Below are positions 21,378-31,200 of a stretch of DNA of 64,000 nt, piece after piece. Location of the stretch: contig NZ_JAGKTC010000002.1 in the NCBI RefSeq assembly GCF_017939625.1, positions 248,629 through 312,628 on the forward strand, in the 5' to 3' direction. The stretch is from Pseudoxanthomonas helianthi. GTDB lineage: Bacteria; Pseudomonadota; Gammaproteobacteria; Xanthomonadales; Xanthomonadaceae. A program made the translations under genes and the position numbers. The notes beneath the pieces were generated by a model, which worked only from the letters and a program-made list of their open reading frames with translations, had not been told where the DNA came from and did no database searches. Position 1 is the stretch's first letter; every line of letters begins with the position of its first letter.

Positions 21378-23081
21378 TCAGGCCGAAGCCGGCGGCAGGT
21401 GCCGCGAACCGCGATAGGGCGGGGTGGCGAGGATCATTTCGGCCAGCGAGTGCGCCAGTTCGCGCTCGGCCAGCACCGCGGCGTCGGCGCCATGTTCCAG
21501 CAGGTGCTTCACCTCGGCGTCGCTGTGCGCGCGCGCCAGCAGGGTCAGTGCGGGGTTGATCGCGCGCAGCTTGGCCAGCGCTTCGCCGGCTTCCAGCGGT
21601 TGCGGGATCGCCAGCACCGCGATCTTCGCGCGCTCGGGATGCGCTTCCGCCAGCACCTTGTCCGAAGCGGCGCTACCGCGGATGCCGGGAATGCCGGCGG
21701 CATGCGCGCGCGCGACGTGGTCGCGGTTGTCGTCGATCACCAGCACCGGCACGCCGCGGTCGTGCAGCACGTGGGCCAGGGCGCTGCCGACGCGGCCGTA
21801 GCCGATCACGATGGCGTGGCCGTCCAGGTCGAGCGAAGGACCGGGCGGCAGTTCCGGTTCGACCGGTTGCGGCGCTTCGACTGCCTGCTTCGCCTGCCAG
21901 CGGTCGAGCAGGGCGAACAGGAACGGATTGGCGATGATCGACAGCAACGCGCCAGCCAGGATCAGGTCGTGGCCGGCTTGCGGCAGGATCTTCAGTGACA
22001 GGCCGAGTCCGGCCAGGATGAAGGAGAACTCGCCGATCTGCGCCAGGCTCGCGGAGATGGTCAGCGCGGTGCCGGTCGGGTGCTTGAACAGGCGCACGAT
22101 GAAGAACGCCGCCAGCGATTTGCCCAGCACGATGATCAGGAACGTGGCCAGCACCTGCCACGGGTGTTCGACGATGATCGACGGGTTGAACAGCATGCCG
22201 ACCGAAACGAAGAACAGCACGGCGAACGCATCGCGCAGCGGCAGCGAATCGTTGGCGGCCTTGTGGCTGAGCTCCGATTCGTTGAGCAGCATGCCGGCGA
22301 AGAACGCGCCCAGCGCGAACGACACGCCGAACAGCGTCGCCGAACCGAACGCCACGCCCAGCGCGATGGCCAGCACCGACAGGGTGAACAGCTCGCGCGA
22401 GCCGGTCGCGGCGATCTTCTCCAGCGTCCACGGGATCACCCGCTTGCCGACCACCAGCATCACCGCGACGAACAGCGCAACCTGCACCAGCGTGCGCAGC
22501 AGCGCGAAGGCGATGGTCGCGACGGTGCCGCCTGCGCTTTCTCCGCCATTGCCGCCCAGCGCGTCGGCCAGCGCCGGCAGCAGCACCAGCGCCAGCACCA
22601 TCGCCAGGTCCTCGACGATCAGCCAGCCCACCGCGATCTTGCCGCGCCGCGTTTCCAGCAGGCGGCGCTCCTCCATCGCGCGCAGCAGCACCACGGTGCT
22701 GGCCACCGACAGGGCGAGGCCGAACACGAAACCGTTCAACGGCGACCAGCCCATGCCCCAGGCCAGCAGCCAGCCCAGCGCGGTCGCCACCGCGATCTGG
22801 GCGACGGCGCCGGGAATGGCGATCGCCTTCACTTCCAGCAGGTCGTCCAGCGAGAAGTGCAGGCCCACGCCGAACATCAGCAACATCACGCCCAGTTCCG
22901 ACAACTGGTTGGCAAGGTCCTGGTCGCCGACGAAGCCGGGACTGAAAGGACCGACGCAGATGCCCGCGACCAGATAACCGACCAGCGGCGACAGGCGCAG
23001 CTTGTTGGCGAGCGCGCCGAGCACGAAGGCGACGGCCAGGCCCACCGCGACGAGGTTGATCAGGTCGGTGTCATGATGCAT
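21378..23081 (-). CDS. ybaL: YbaL-type monovalent cation:proton antiporter (CPA2) with TrkA-N domain
   Basis: 567-residue inner-membrane antiporter of the CPA2/Kef group. The first 385 residues form about 12 membrane helices, with family segments LRLSPLVGYLVAGICVGPFS, LSELGVMLLMFGVGLHFSLD and FALGAFFAGMLLNESELSHK. The cytoplasmic tail carries a Rossmann RCK/TrkA-N domain (GHAIVIGYGRVGSALAHVL) that usually senses NAD(H) or glutathione conjugates. Closest in layout to E. coli YbaL rather than KefB/KefC. No ancillary KefF/G-like quinone reductase is adjacent. The 437-base region upstream separates it from the divergent secretion operon. Confidence 0.9.
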   Translation of the reverse strand: MHHDTDLINLVAVGLAVAFVLGALANKLRLSPLVGYLVAGICVGPFSPGFVGDQDLANQLSELGVMLLMFGVGLHFSLDDLLEVKAIAIPGAVAQIAVATALGWLLAWGMGWSPLNGFVFGLALSVASTVVLLRAMEERRLLETRRGKIAVGWLIVEDLAMVLALVLLPALADALGGNGGESAGGTVATIAFALLRTLVQVALFVAVMLVVGKRVIPWTLEKIAATGSRELFTLSVLAIALGVAFGSATLFGVSFALGAFFAGMLLNESELSHKAANDSLPLRDAFAVLFFVSVGMLFNPSIIVEHPWQVLATFLIIVLGKSLAAFFIVRLFKHPTGTALTISASLAQIGEFSFILAGLGLSLKILPQAGHDLILAGALLSIIANPFLFALLDRWQAKQAVEAPQPVEPELPPGPSLDLDGHAIVIGYGRVGSALAHVLHDRGVPVLVIDDNRDHVARAHAAGIPGIRGSAASDKVLAEAHPERAKIAVLAIPQPLEAGEALAKLRAINPALTLLARAHSDAEVKHLLEHGADAAVLAERELAHSLAEMILATPPYRGSRHLPPASA

Positions 23082-23518
23082 CAGGAAATCCGTGGGGGTC
23101 GCATCGGCAGTTTCGCCGATGCGCCGGGACGCGGCAAATGCCTAGCTCACAACCAACGAACGGGCCAAGCCCATTTCGCAGTGAGTCTGTCGTTGAGGTT
23201 CTGGCGCGGCATGTTGCCATGCATTCGTGTATCTAATGAAGTATTCGTCTTCGCATTCGGTCAATTTCATCGAAGTCAGAAGTGACGCCATTAAAAGAGC
23301 CATGTCGCTCGTGACGTCTTGGCCTGATCGAGTCTGGCTAACGTGAGGGGTTGGCCCATGGGTCCACGTCAAGGTGAAGTGACGTGGGGCTCCGCGGATG
23401 TCGCCTATTCAGCTATCTAAATACGTCTCATCTCCAAGCGTCATGAAATTTCTCTGTCCGCCATTGACAAGTGGCCGGATGAACGTCAGATTCTGCTTGG
23501 AATAAGGGGAATCTAGGG
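23082..23518. other. 437-base AT-richer intergenic region between antiporter and secretion operon
   Basis: No gene is supported here; a 76-codon minus-strand frame (23142-23372) has no ribosome site, domain or composition to recommend it. The region is less GC-rich than its flanks. It contains an inverted repeat CCACGTCA (23364-23371) / TGACGTGG (23380-23387) with an 8-base spacer, a candidate regulator site about 130 bases before the secretion operon, and a possible promoter at 23464-23492. Both divergent transcripts must start in it. Confidence 0.6.
23464..23492 (+). promoter_or_regulatory. candidate promoter of the type I secretion/RTX operon
   Basis: A perfect -35 hexamer TTGACA (23464-23469) is followed after 17 bases by CAGATT (23487-23492), only three of six matches to a -10 box. 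The ribosome site AAGGGGA (23504-23510) and the start codon at 23519 follow, which would make a short leader. Weak -10 sites can indicate activator dependence. Confidence 0.4.
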
Positions 23519-25675
23519 ATGGATTCAAGCACGGGAAAAGGTCTTCCAGAGCGCGCGGATCAGGCACTCGGGTGCTTTGTCGCGCTGCTTGGCTTCCTTG
23601 GGCGGCCCGCCGATCCCGAGCAATTGCGCCACCAGCTGGGACACGGAAGCGCGGCGACCTGTTTCCCAGACTTGCTGAGGCTGGCGCGCAAGCTGGATGT
23701 CAAGGCGCGGACTGTCAGGGCTTCCACCACGCGCTTGCGCGAATACCCCTTGCCGGCGATCGCTAGCTTGGCCGACGGCCGGTACACGCTGCTGCTGCAG
23801 GCGACCGATGATCGCGTCCTCGTCTTCGATCCCGATGGCGAACGGCCAACCGCCCAGCCACTGGCCGAATTCGCCCAGGCCTTCTCCGGCGAATTGTTGC
23901 TGGTCACGACTCGCGAGAAGATCGCCGGCGCGACGCGCGCCTTCGATGTCACCTGGTTCATTCCCGCGTTGGTCAAGTACCGGCACATGCTGCGGGACGT
24001 GCTGGTCACCTCGTTCTTCCTGCAGATCCTCGCATTGATCACGCCGCTGTTCTTCCAGGTGGTGATCGACAAGGTGCTGGTGCACAAGGGTCTGACCACA
24101 CTGGAAGTGCTGGCTATCGGCCTGGGCGTGGTGTCGCTGTTCGAAGTGGCGATGGGCGGACTGCGCACCTACCTGTTCTCGCATACCACCAGCCGGGTCG
24201 ATGCGGAGCTTGGATCGAAACTGTTTTCGCACCTGACCCATCTGCCGTTGGCCTATTTCCAGGCCAGGCGAGTGGGAGACACCGTTGCGCGCGTGCGCGA
24301 GCTCGAGACCATTCGCGACTTCCTGACTTCGTCGGCGCAGACGGTCGTTCTCGACCTGTTCTTTGCCGTCGTGTTTCTGGCGGTGATGTGGCTGTACAGC
24401 CCCGCGTTGCTGCTGGTGGTGTTGATCAGCCTGCCGCTGTATGCGCTGGTGGTGGCCATGGTCGGTCCAGCTTTGCGTCGACGGCTGGACGAGAAGTTCA
24501 TGCGTGGCGCGGAGAACCAATCGTTCCTGGTCGAAGCGGTGACCGGCGTGGAAACGCTCAAGGCCATGGCGGTTGAACCGCAGATGCAGAATCGCTGGGA
24601 TCGCCAACTGGCTGGCTATATACAGTCCAGTTTCAAGGCCCGCATGCTGGCCAACTGGGGCTCTCAGGGAATCCAGCTGATCAACAAGCTGGCCACGGTC
24701 GCGCTGTTGTTCTTCGGCGCCAAACTCGTGATCAACGGCAAACTGACCGTCGGCGAACTGGTGGCCTTCAACATGCTGGCGGGGCAAGTGGCGGGTCCGA
24801 TCCTGCGCCTGGCGCAGCTGGCCCAGGACTTCCAGCAGGCGCGGATTGCGGTCGATCGTCTCGGCGACATCCTCAATGCACCGACCGAACCGGCTTCCTC
24901 GCCTTCACGCGCCAGTCTGCCGCAGATCGATGGCCGCATTTCCCTTGAGAACGTCAGCTTCCGCTACCGGCCGGATCGGGCGGAAGTCCTGCGCGATGTA
25001 ACGCTGAACGTAGTGCCGGGCGAGATCCTCGGCATCGTCGGGCCTTCGGGGTCTGGCAAGTCCACGTTGACCAAACTGATCCAGCGCCTGCATACGCCAG
25101 AACGCGGCCGCGTGCTGGTCGATGGCGTCGACCTGTCGATGGTCGATCCGGCCTGGCTGCGTCGCCAAGTCGGCGTGGTGTTGCAAGAGAACCTGCTGTT
25201 CAACCGCAGCGTGCGGGAAAACATCGCCTTGGCTGATCCGGCAATGCCGATGGATGCCGTGGTCGAAGCCGCCAAGCTGGCCGGGGCGCACGAATTCATC
25301 CTGGAGTTGCCCGAAGCCTACGACACGCGCATCGACGAGCGCGGTGGCAACCTGTCCGGCGGCCAGCGGCAGCGAATCGCGATCGCCCGTGCACTGGCCA
25401 CCGATCCGAAAGTGCTGATCCTCGACGAAGCCACTTCGGCGCTGGATGCCGAGAGCGAAGAGATCATCCAGCGCAACCTGAAGGCGATGACGGCCGGCCG
25501 CACGGTGCTGATCATCGCGCATCGCCTGTCCGCCGTGCGCCAGGCGAACCGGATCATCACGTTGGAGCGTGGCCAGGTCACCGAAATGGGCACGCACGAA
25601 GAGTTGCTGGGCGGAGGCGGGCGTTATGCCAGCCTGTATCGGGCCCAGATGGGATTGGCGGCGGTGGCCGTTTAG
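23519..25675 (+). CDS. type I secretion ABC transporter, HlyB-like with inactive peptidase domain
   Basis: 718-residue inner-membrane ATPase/permease of an RTX-type secretion system, co-linear with HlyB. Residues 1-130 form a C39-peptidase-like domain whose catalytic Cys position is Gln15 (RADQALGCF aligns with HlyB IDYGLYAL) and whose His position is Tyr (DGRYTLLL). It should therefore bind unfolded substrate but not cleave it, as in RTX exporters. Then come the membrane domain (TPLFFQVVIDKVLVHKGLTT, RRVGDTVARVRELETIRDFL) and the ATPase with Walker A GPSGSGKST, signature LSGGQRQRIA, Walker B ILDEATSALD and H-loop IAHRLS. It is followed 11 bases later by the HlyD-like gene, and the RTX substrate is encoded in the same operon. 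Confidence 0.95.
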   Translation: MDSSTGKGLPERADQALGCFVALLGFLGRPADPEQLRHQLGHGSAATCFPDLLRLARKLDVKARTVRASTTRLREYPLPAIASLADGRYTLLLQATDDRVLVFDPDGERPTAQPLAEFAQAFSGELLLVTTREKIAGATRAFDVTWFIPALVKYRHMLRDVLVTSFFLQILALITPLFFQVVIDKVLVHKGLTTLEVLAIGLGVVSLFEVAMGGLRTYLFSHTTSRVDAELGSKLFSHLTHLPLAYFQARRVGDTVARVRELETIRDFLTSSAQTVVLDLFFAVVFLAVMWLYSPALLLVVLISLPLYALVVAMVGPALRRRLDEKFMRGAENQSFLVEAVTGVETLKAMAVEPQMQNRWDRQLAGYIQSSFKARMLANWGSQGIQLINKLATVALLFFGAKLVINGKLTVGELVAFNMLAGQVAGPILRLAQLAQDFQQARIAVDRLGDILNAPTEPASSPSRASLPQIDGRISLENVSFRYRPDRAEVLRDVTLNVVPGEILGIVGPSGSGKSTLTKLIQRLHTPERGRVLVDGVDLSMVDPAWLRRQVGVVLQENLLFNRSVRENIALADPAMPMDAVVEAAKLAGAHEFILELPEAYDTRIDERGGNLSGGQRQRIAIARALATDPKVLILDEATSALDAESEEIIQRNLKAMTAGRTVLIIAHRLSAVRQANRIITLERGQVTEMGTHEELLGGGGRYASLYRAQMGLAAVAV

Positions 25676-25686
25676 GAAGAGGGATC

Positions 25687-27084
25687 ATGTTCGAACGCCT
25701 GCGCCAGCACTGGGGAGTCCTGAAGGAAAGCCTGCAACTGGATCGCGAGCGGCGACGCGATTACCAGCCGAGTGCCGAACCAGAGTTTCTGCCGGCGGCG
25801 TTGGAAATCCTCGAGCGTCCGCCCAGTCCCGTCGGGCGGGCGGTGCTGTGGTCGCTGCTGGCGTTCCTGGTGCTGGCGATCCTCTGGGCGGTGCTGGGCA
25901 AGATCGACATCGTCGCCGTCGCCTCAGGCAAGATCGTGCCCCGCGGCCAGGTGAAGATCATCCAGTCCTCGGACAACGGTGTGGTGCGTGCCATCCATGT
26001 CGTCGAGGGACAGGCAGTGGCCAAGGGCGCGCCGCTGATCGAACTGGATCCGACGGTCAGCGCGGCAGAAGTCGAGCAGGCGCGCCGTGCTCTGCTCACG
26101 GCCGAAATCGATGTCGCCCGCGCGCGCGCGCTGGTGAACTACATCACGGGTAAGCCGTTCGAGTTCCAGGCGCCGGCCACCGCACCGGCCGATCTGGTCG
26201 ATATCCAAAAGGCCCTTGTCCAGGCCAAGGTGCATGAATACGAAACCGCGACCGCGGCGTTGCGGCAGGAGCGGCGTCAGCGTGCGGGCGACCTGGGCAT
26301 GGTCGGTGCGGAGGTGGCGAAGCTGGAGGAGCAGTTGCCGCTGGCGACGGAGCAGTTGGACAAGATGGAGTTGCTCAGTCGCGACAACTATGTACCCAAG
26401 TTGCGGGTGTCCGAGGTCAAGGAACGTGTAGTCGGCATGCGCCAGGATCTGGCCATTCGGCGTGAGGAACAGCGCAAGGCAGTCGCGGGCGAGGCGGCGG
26501 TCGTGCAGCAATTGGCCAAGCAGCGTAGCGAGTTCACGCGAGAGGCCTTGGATGCGCTGACCGAGGCCGAGGCGGCTCGTGGACTGCGTGCGGAAGAGTT
26601 GAAGAAAGCTGCCGACAAGGCGCAGCGTACCGTGCTGGTGGCGCCGGAGGCGGGCACGGTGCAGCAGCTGCAGGTGCATACGCTGGGCGGAGTGGTCAAG
26701 CCGGCGGATCCGCTGTTGATCATCGTGCCCAAGGGCGAAGAGTTGATCGTCGAGGCGATGGTGCTGAACCGCGATGCCGGCTTCGTGCATGAGGGGCAAC
26801 CGGTCGAGATCAAGCTGGAGGCCTATCCCTTCACCCGATACGGGGTGGTGGCGGGAAGGGTCGAGCAGATCGGTCGGGATGCGGTAGAAAAGGAGAAGCA
26901 AGGGTTGATTTATCCGACTCGGATCAAGTTGTCGCATCCGTGGATCGAGATTGGCGGTGCGAAAATCTATCTGGCGCCTGGACTGGCGACCGACGTGGAG
27001 ATCAAGACGGGCGAGCGGCGGATTATCGAGTATCTGCTTTCGCCGTTGGCGCGCCGGGTGCAAGAGGCGGGGCGGGAGAGATGA
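25687..27084 (+). CDS. type I secretion membrane fusion protein, HlyD family
   Basis: 465-residue periplasmic adaptor linking the ABC transporter to an outer-membrane TolC-like channel. It has a short cytoplasmic N-terminus, one membrane helix (AVLWSLLAFLVLAILWAVLG, about residues 54-73), then the lipoyl half-motif VASGKIVPRGQVKIIQSSDN and GVVRAIHVVEGQAVAKGAPL. A long coiled-coil hairpin (about 115-280) is followed by the second lipoyl/beta-barrel part with VLVAPEAGTVQQLQVHTLGG and the C-terminal YLSP-like end EYLLSPLARRVQEAGRER. It starts after GAAGAGGG and overlaps the next gene by four bases (ATGA). No TolC gene is present nearby. Confidence 0.94.
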   Translation: MFERLRQHWGVLKESLQLDRERRRDYQPSAEPEFLPAALEILERPPSPVGRAVLWSLLAFLVLAILWAVLGKIDIVAVASGKIVPRGQVKIIQSSDNGVVRAIHVVEGQAVAKGAPLIELDPTVSAAEVEQARRALLTAEIDVARARALVNYITGKPFEFQAPATAPADLVDIQKALVQAKVHEYETATAALRQERRQRAGDLGMVGAEVAKLEEQLPLATEQLDKMELLSRDNYVPKLRVSEVKERVVGMRQDLAIRREEQRKAVAGEAAVVQQLAKQRSEFTREALDALTEAEAARGLRAEELKKAADKAQRTVLVAPEAGTVQQLQVHTLGGVVKPADPLLIIVPKGEELIVEAMVLNRDAGFVHEGQPVEIKLEAYPFTRYGVVAGRVEQIGRDAVEKEKQGLIYPTRIKLSHPWIEIGGAKIYLAPGLATDVEIKTGERRIIEYLLSPLARRVQEAGRER

Positions 27085-28256
27085 ACGATCAAAACGACAA
27101 CATACAACCACCTGACTGCAGCATAGCGCCGGCGGGTCACGGCGAAATGAGGAAGAGAAGAGTCCGCTTATGGATCACAACATTGAAACATATTACGCGG
27201 ACATTGGTGCTTGCATTGGCAATTGGCGTATCGACGCTAGCAAGTTGTCAGGACATTGCGGGTAACGAGGGGAGGGCCGCAATAGGGCCAAGACGACCGC
27301 CTAATGACGCAGGGTGTACTGTGCCATATGGGGACAGTCTGATAACTGGCAATGATTCGGCCGTCTACTTGCAGATGTGTTCGCAGGAAGTGCTCGGGTA
27401 TCCGACCACATTAAATATAGTGGACTTTTCTAAAAAACGTCCAATTCAGCTCAGCTATCAACTGCGCACCCAAAGGCCGCGGTTGATGCTCATGGAGGAT
27501 GGCCACATACGCTGGTTGGAGGTCGGACCGGAAGCTGCGCAAGCGTTGGGAGATCGGCTGAAACTCATCGAGTTTGACGTTGTGACGGGGCAGACTCGTT
27601 TGCTTGATGAAATCCATCTCCCGTTTCGGGCCTCACTTAATGTCCTCAAGCGTGGCAGCGGTTGCTGGCTTGCACAAGCAACGAAAGGTCCACCATCAGA
27701 ACGCAAGATGGTGTACGTATCAACAAATGCAAGTTCCTTCATTCGCATGGTCGCCTCAACGGACGAGAGGCCTTTGTTTTGGGATCCCATAGGATCTGGT
27801 TTCGTAAGCTTCGGGCCGTCCGGGCTACGTACGATCGACTGCGAGCTAAGGACGGTGCCTACCAGTTCGCTGGTCAAATCAACATTATCGGTCCGTCCCT
27901 ACGTTGATCGCTATTACAGCCTGCCCGATATGTCGACGGTTGCCGTCGACTACTCGCGGGCTAAAGAGGGAGGCAAAGCGCTCCTGCAGACCACAAGACG
28001 TCAAGGTGAATTTGGTGATGATCGAATCGTAATGAAATTCGATTCAATTCATGGATTGGCGGAGCGAGGGGAAGACAAGCTCATGGCGATAGTGACCGAT
28101 AAAGATGTGCAGATTTTTCGAGAGGGAGTCAAAGTTCGATCTGTTGACATATCGACTGTGTCCGGTTGTAACACGCAGATCGAATTTCTAAAAGGACGTC
28201 CAGCGCTAGTTTTACTGGATGACGCGAACGTTTCAATTACTGAAGTGGGGGACTAG
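27081..28256 (+). CDS. unrecognised lipoprotein-like protein encoded between HlyD and the RTX gene
   Basis: 391-residue protein of no family I recognise. It starts at ATG 27081, overlapping the hlyD-like stop, after GGGAG. A basic stretch (MRKRRVRLWITTLKHITR, from residue 23) leads into a hydrophobic helix ending STLASCQDIAG, a good lipobox (LASC). With the long leader it could be a lipoprotein or a type II membrane protein; the in-frame ATG 27147 would give a normal-length signal. The mature part is about 350 residues of beta-like sequence with many short strands and few cysteines, possibly a propeller. The gene is markedly AT-richer than the transporter genes. Sitting two bases before the RTX gene, it may be a surface partner, export aid or immunity protein (inference only). 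Confidence 0.6.
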   Translation: MNDQNDNIQPPDCSIAPAGHGEMRKRRVRLWITTLKHITRTLVLALAIGVSTLASCQDIAGNEGRAAIGPRRPPNDAGCTVPYGDSLITGNDSAVYLQMCSQEVLGYPTTLNIVDFSKKRPIQLSYQLRTQRPRLMLMEDGHIRWLEVGPEAAQALGDRLKLIEFDVVTGQTRLLDEIHLPFRASLNVLKRGSGCWLAQATKGPPSERKMVYVSTNASSFIRMVASTDERPLFWDPIGSGFVSFGPSGLRTIDCELRTVPTSSLVKSTLSVRPYVDRYYSLPDMSTVAVDYSRAKEGGKALLQTTRRQGEFGDDRIVMKFDSIHGLAERGEDKLMAIVTDKDVQIFREGVKVRSVDISTVSGCNTQIEFLKGRPALVLLDDANVSITEVGD

Positions 28257-28258
28257 CC

Positions 28259-31200
28259 ATGGCTACTCGAGTTCTTCCGAAAATCCCGAAGCGAGATATC
28301 AATAAGTATCAGGCCTATTTCGCGGGCCTGTACGATATTCCGTCGATCAGTAGTCACTTCATTCAATTGAGGCTGGCTGCTTATAGTCAACTTATCGACC
28401 CAGGCAATTTTAAGGGAAATAGCATTGAGGAAGCGCAAAAAGCACTTCCCATTGGCTGGGAGGTTTTGAAATTTACCAACAATCGTGCAACGGGCTTCCA
28501 AGCGGTAGCGATTTATCACGCCGCCAGTAACTCTCTTGTCATAACGTGCACGCCTACCCAATTTGATTCCGATTTCTGGAATGACGCAATCAAGGCGGAT
28601 GTACAAGGCGCTATCCCGAACATGTTGGCCCCTGCGCAGCTGGACGATGCGATTCAATTCGTAGACCAGCTATATGGCCAATTTGGATTTTCTGGTTATG
28701 ACAACATTTACTTCCCAACATTCTCGCTTTCCAATGCCTTAGGAAATGTACAAATCTTGTACGCGCACTCCAAAGGTTGGCTTGATGGCGTCAATGTGTC
28801 TAGTGTGGGGATGGCGTCCGCTGCCTTTGGGACTGATCTTTCAGAGGCGTTAGCAAGGAATGGGGTTTCTGCAAACAATGCGGATTGGCAGTATTTGGGC
28901 GACCACAAAGTCAACTATAACGATGACAACGATATTGTTCCAAGCGCGACTTCGCAGATAAACGGGGCCGTAGGGTTAGTTGTCAAGGTGCCCCCTCTAT
29001 ATTTGCAGGATTCATTGGGCGGATACCATCTGGTTACTGATATCGCCGCCCACGCCGATGAGGCGTATGCGTATCGCGCCCTACAGAGAGAACTCGGCAT
29101 CTCTGACTTTGAGGGATATGCAACCGTCGTCTACAACGATGTCGATGGAGTCACCAAATTTAAGCTCATTCCGGAGTCTGAAATTACTCTTGTAATTCCT
29201 CCGGGAGACGATGCTAGGTCTATCTCTGTACTTCCCCATGGTTATGTCCTTAATTCTTCAGAAATTGTTGACGGAAATACCCTGACGGTACGCGGCGTAA
29301 ACAGATATGGTGAGTATGTCGACGTCGTCAGCATAGATTTAGATGGCGATGGCCTCTACGATCAAACTACCAAGACATACTCAAGTGTCTTGATGGGAAA
29401 GGCTGACAGAACATTTGTTTTTCGCAAAATATCGCTGAATAGCCAGCCTGGAGCGAATGATTTCGTCTATGTTGGAGAGTTAACAGTTGATGTAAATCAC
29501 AATGGGGTGCCGGAACGTACGCAAACTGTTTACACGAGAGGTGGCTTGAGGGTTAGTCAGGAAAAGACCTTTAGCGAAGCTACTGGAGAGGAGACAACGG
29601 TAGACAACGTCGAATTCTTCGGCCTAAATCTATCTGCAGTTGGCTCCGCGTTTGGTAGTGCGCTGAGTACAACTTTGTTTGATGACCCGCTTGAGCGCAC
29701 TCTCGGATCTGCAGTTCTGCAGGCAGCAGGCGGTAATTTTGCTGAAGCAATAGGGTTTCTGGCCGTGGGGAAATCCGGCATGGAGGCGATGAAAAGCGCC
29801 TTCGATGGATTTGCAACGGATATCGGGACGAATCTCGCCGGAGCAGTGTCCTCGTATCTTGTCGGCGAGATCATTCATGCGGCAGGATTAGATGGAACCG
29901 TAGTTGGAGATATCGGTCAATCGCTTGCATCGCAAACGCTGACGCAGATTGTTACGAATATTGCAACGGGTGCGCCTGCGATGAATGGCGTTAACCTGGT
30001 TGATCTAGCAAATATAGCAACGGTAGTTGCTACGTACCTTGGAACAAAGCTGGCCTCCAGGGTTATCCAGTTCGATACGGTCGAAGGTCAGATTGGTGCA
30101 TCTCTCGGTGCCGCCGTGGGCTCAATGATCGGCATTGCCGCAGCATCTGAAGGGATGCTGATGGGCATGAAGCTTGGAGCCTTCGCTGGCCCAGTTGGAG
30201 CTCTGATTGGTGCCTTCGTGGGCTATATATTGGGTGGTCTGATAGGTTCGTTGTTCGCCAAAACGCCAGTATCTGGCGCGGAGGTTGTCTGGGACGATGG
30301 CCAGCAAAAGTTCTCTACTGGGCAAGTATGGGCAAAAAACCACGCGTCCAAGGACAGCGCCCGCGGATTTGCGGATTCTGTCGCCGCTAGCATCAATGGG
30401 GTCTTGGATTATGTCGGCGGTGCGTTAGTTGATCCACGCAAAGTCCAAGCTGGTAATTATGGAACCCGTGGTAAGGATTTCGTTTATCGTATCAATGGGA
30501 ACATTACGTTTAGAACCCGTGACGTTAATCAGCTTATTGGCTACGGGACTTTTTTTGCGCTCAATAGTATGTTGCCCCAATTGGCAGGTGGGGATATCTA
30601 TGCCAAGCGCGCGTTGGCTGCTAATACAAAGATTTTTTCCGACGATCCGAGTAGATTTTCATCGGAAACTCTTTTTAGTGATTTTGCGGTCGCTTCCGAT
30701 TATGCGACATACCTTAGCGATCCCGTTGGAATAAACGCGCTAATCACTGCTGAGCCGGATTCCGCATTCGCTGCAGGCTGGCTTGTGACGTTTGCCAGGG
30801 TGTTGGAATTGGGGCTGAACAAACGAGCTAGCACTGACTGGGTCGGGGGTTACGGCGTGCTTCTAGATGAGCTTCCTGATGGGGCTGTAGACGGCATGGC
30901 GTTGTCCGCAGGCAACCTGATCATGGATCTTAAGGAGCGAAAAGAAAGGCAGTTTATCGTTCGCGATGGGAAAGGAGTCTGGGTCGGTTCCTTGGGCGAC
31001 ACTATCGAGACTGCATCAAAGGATATTATTTCTGGTTCCGATGGAGATGATGTAATCACTGTTGTTGGAGATCAATTGGGTACAACGACTGGTCTCACGA
31101 TAAATGGAGGACTCGGTGAAAACTCAATCTTCAGAGTTGATGTCTCGGCAGTGATTGATGGGGGCGCTGGCGATGACAAAATTGTTGGTGGAGATCTCGG

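Noticed and set aside
23142..23372. 76-codon minus-strand frame in the intergenic region
   Set aside because: No ribosome site, no recognisable motif, and mixed composition; too weak to call a gene.
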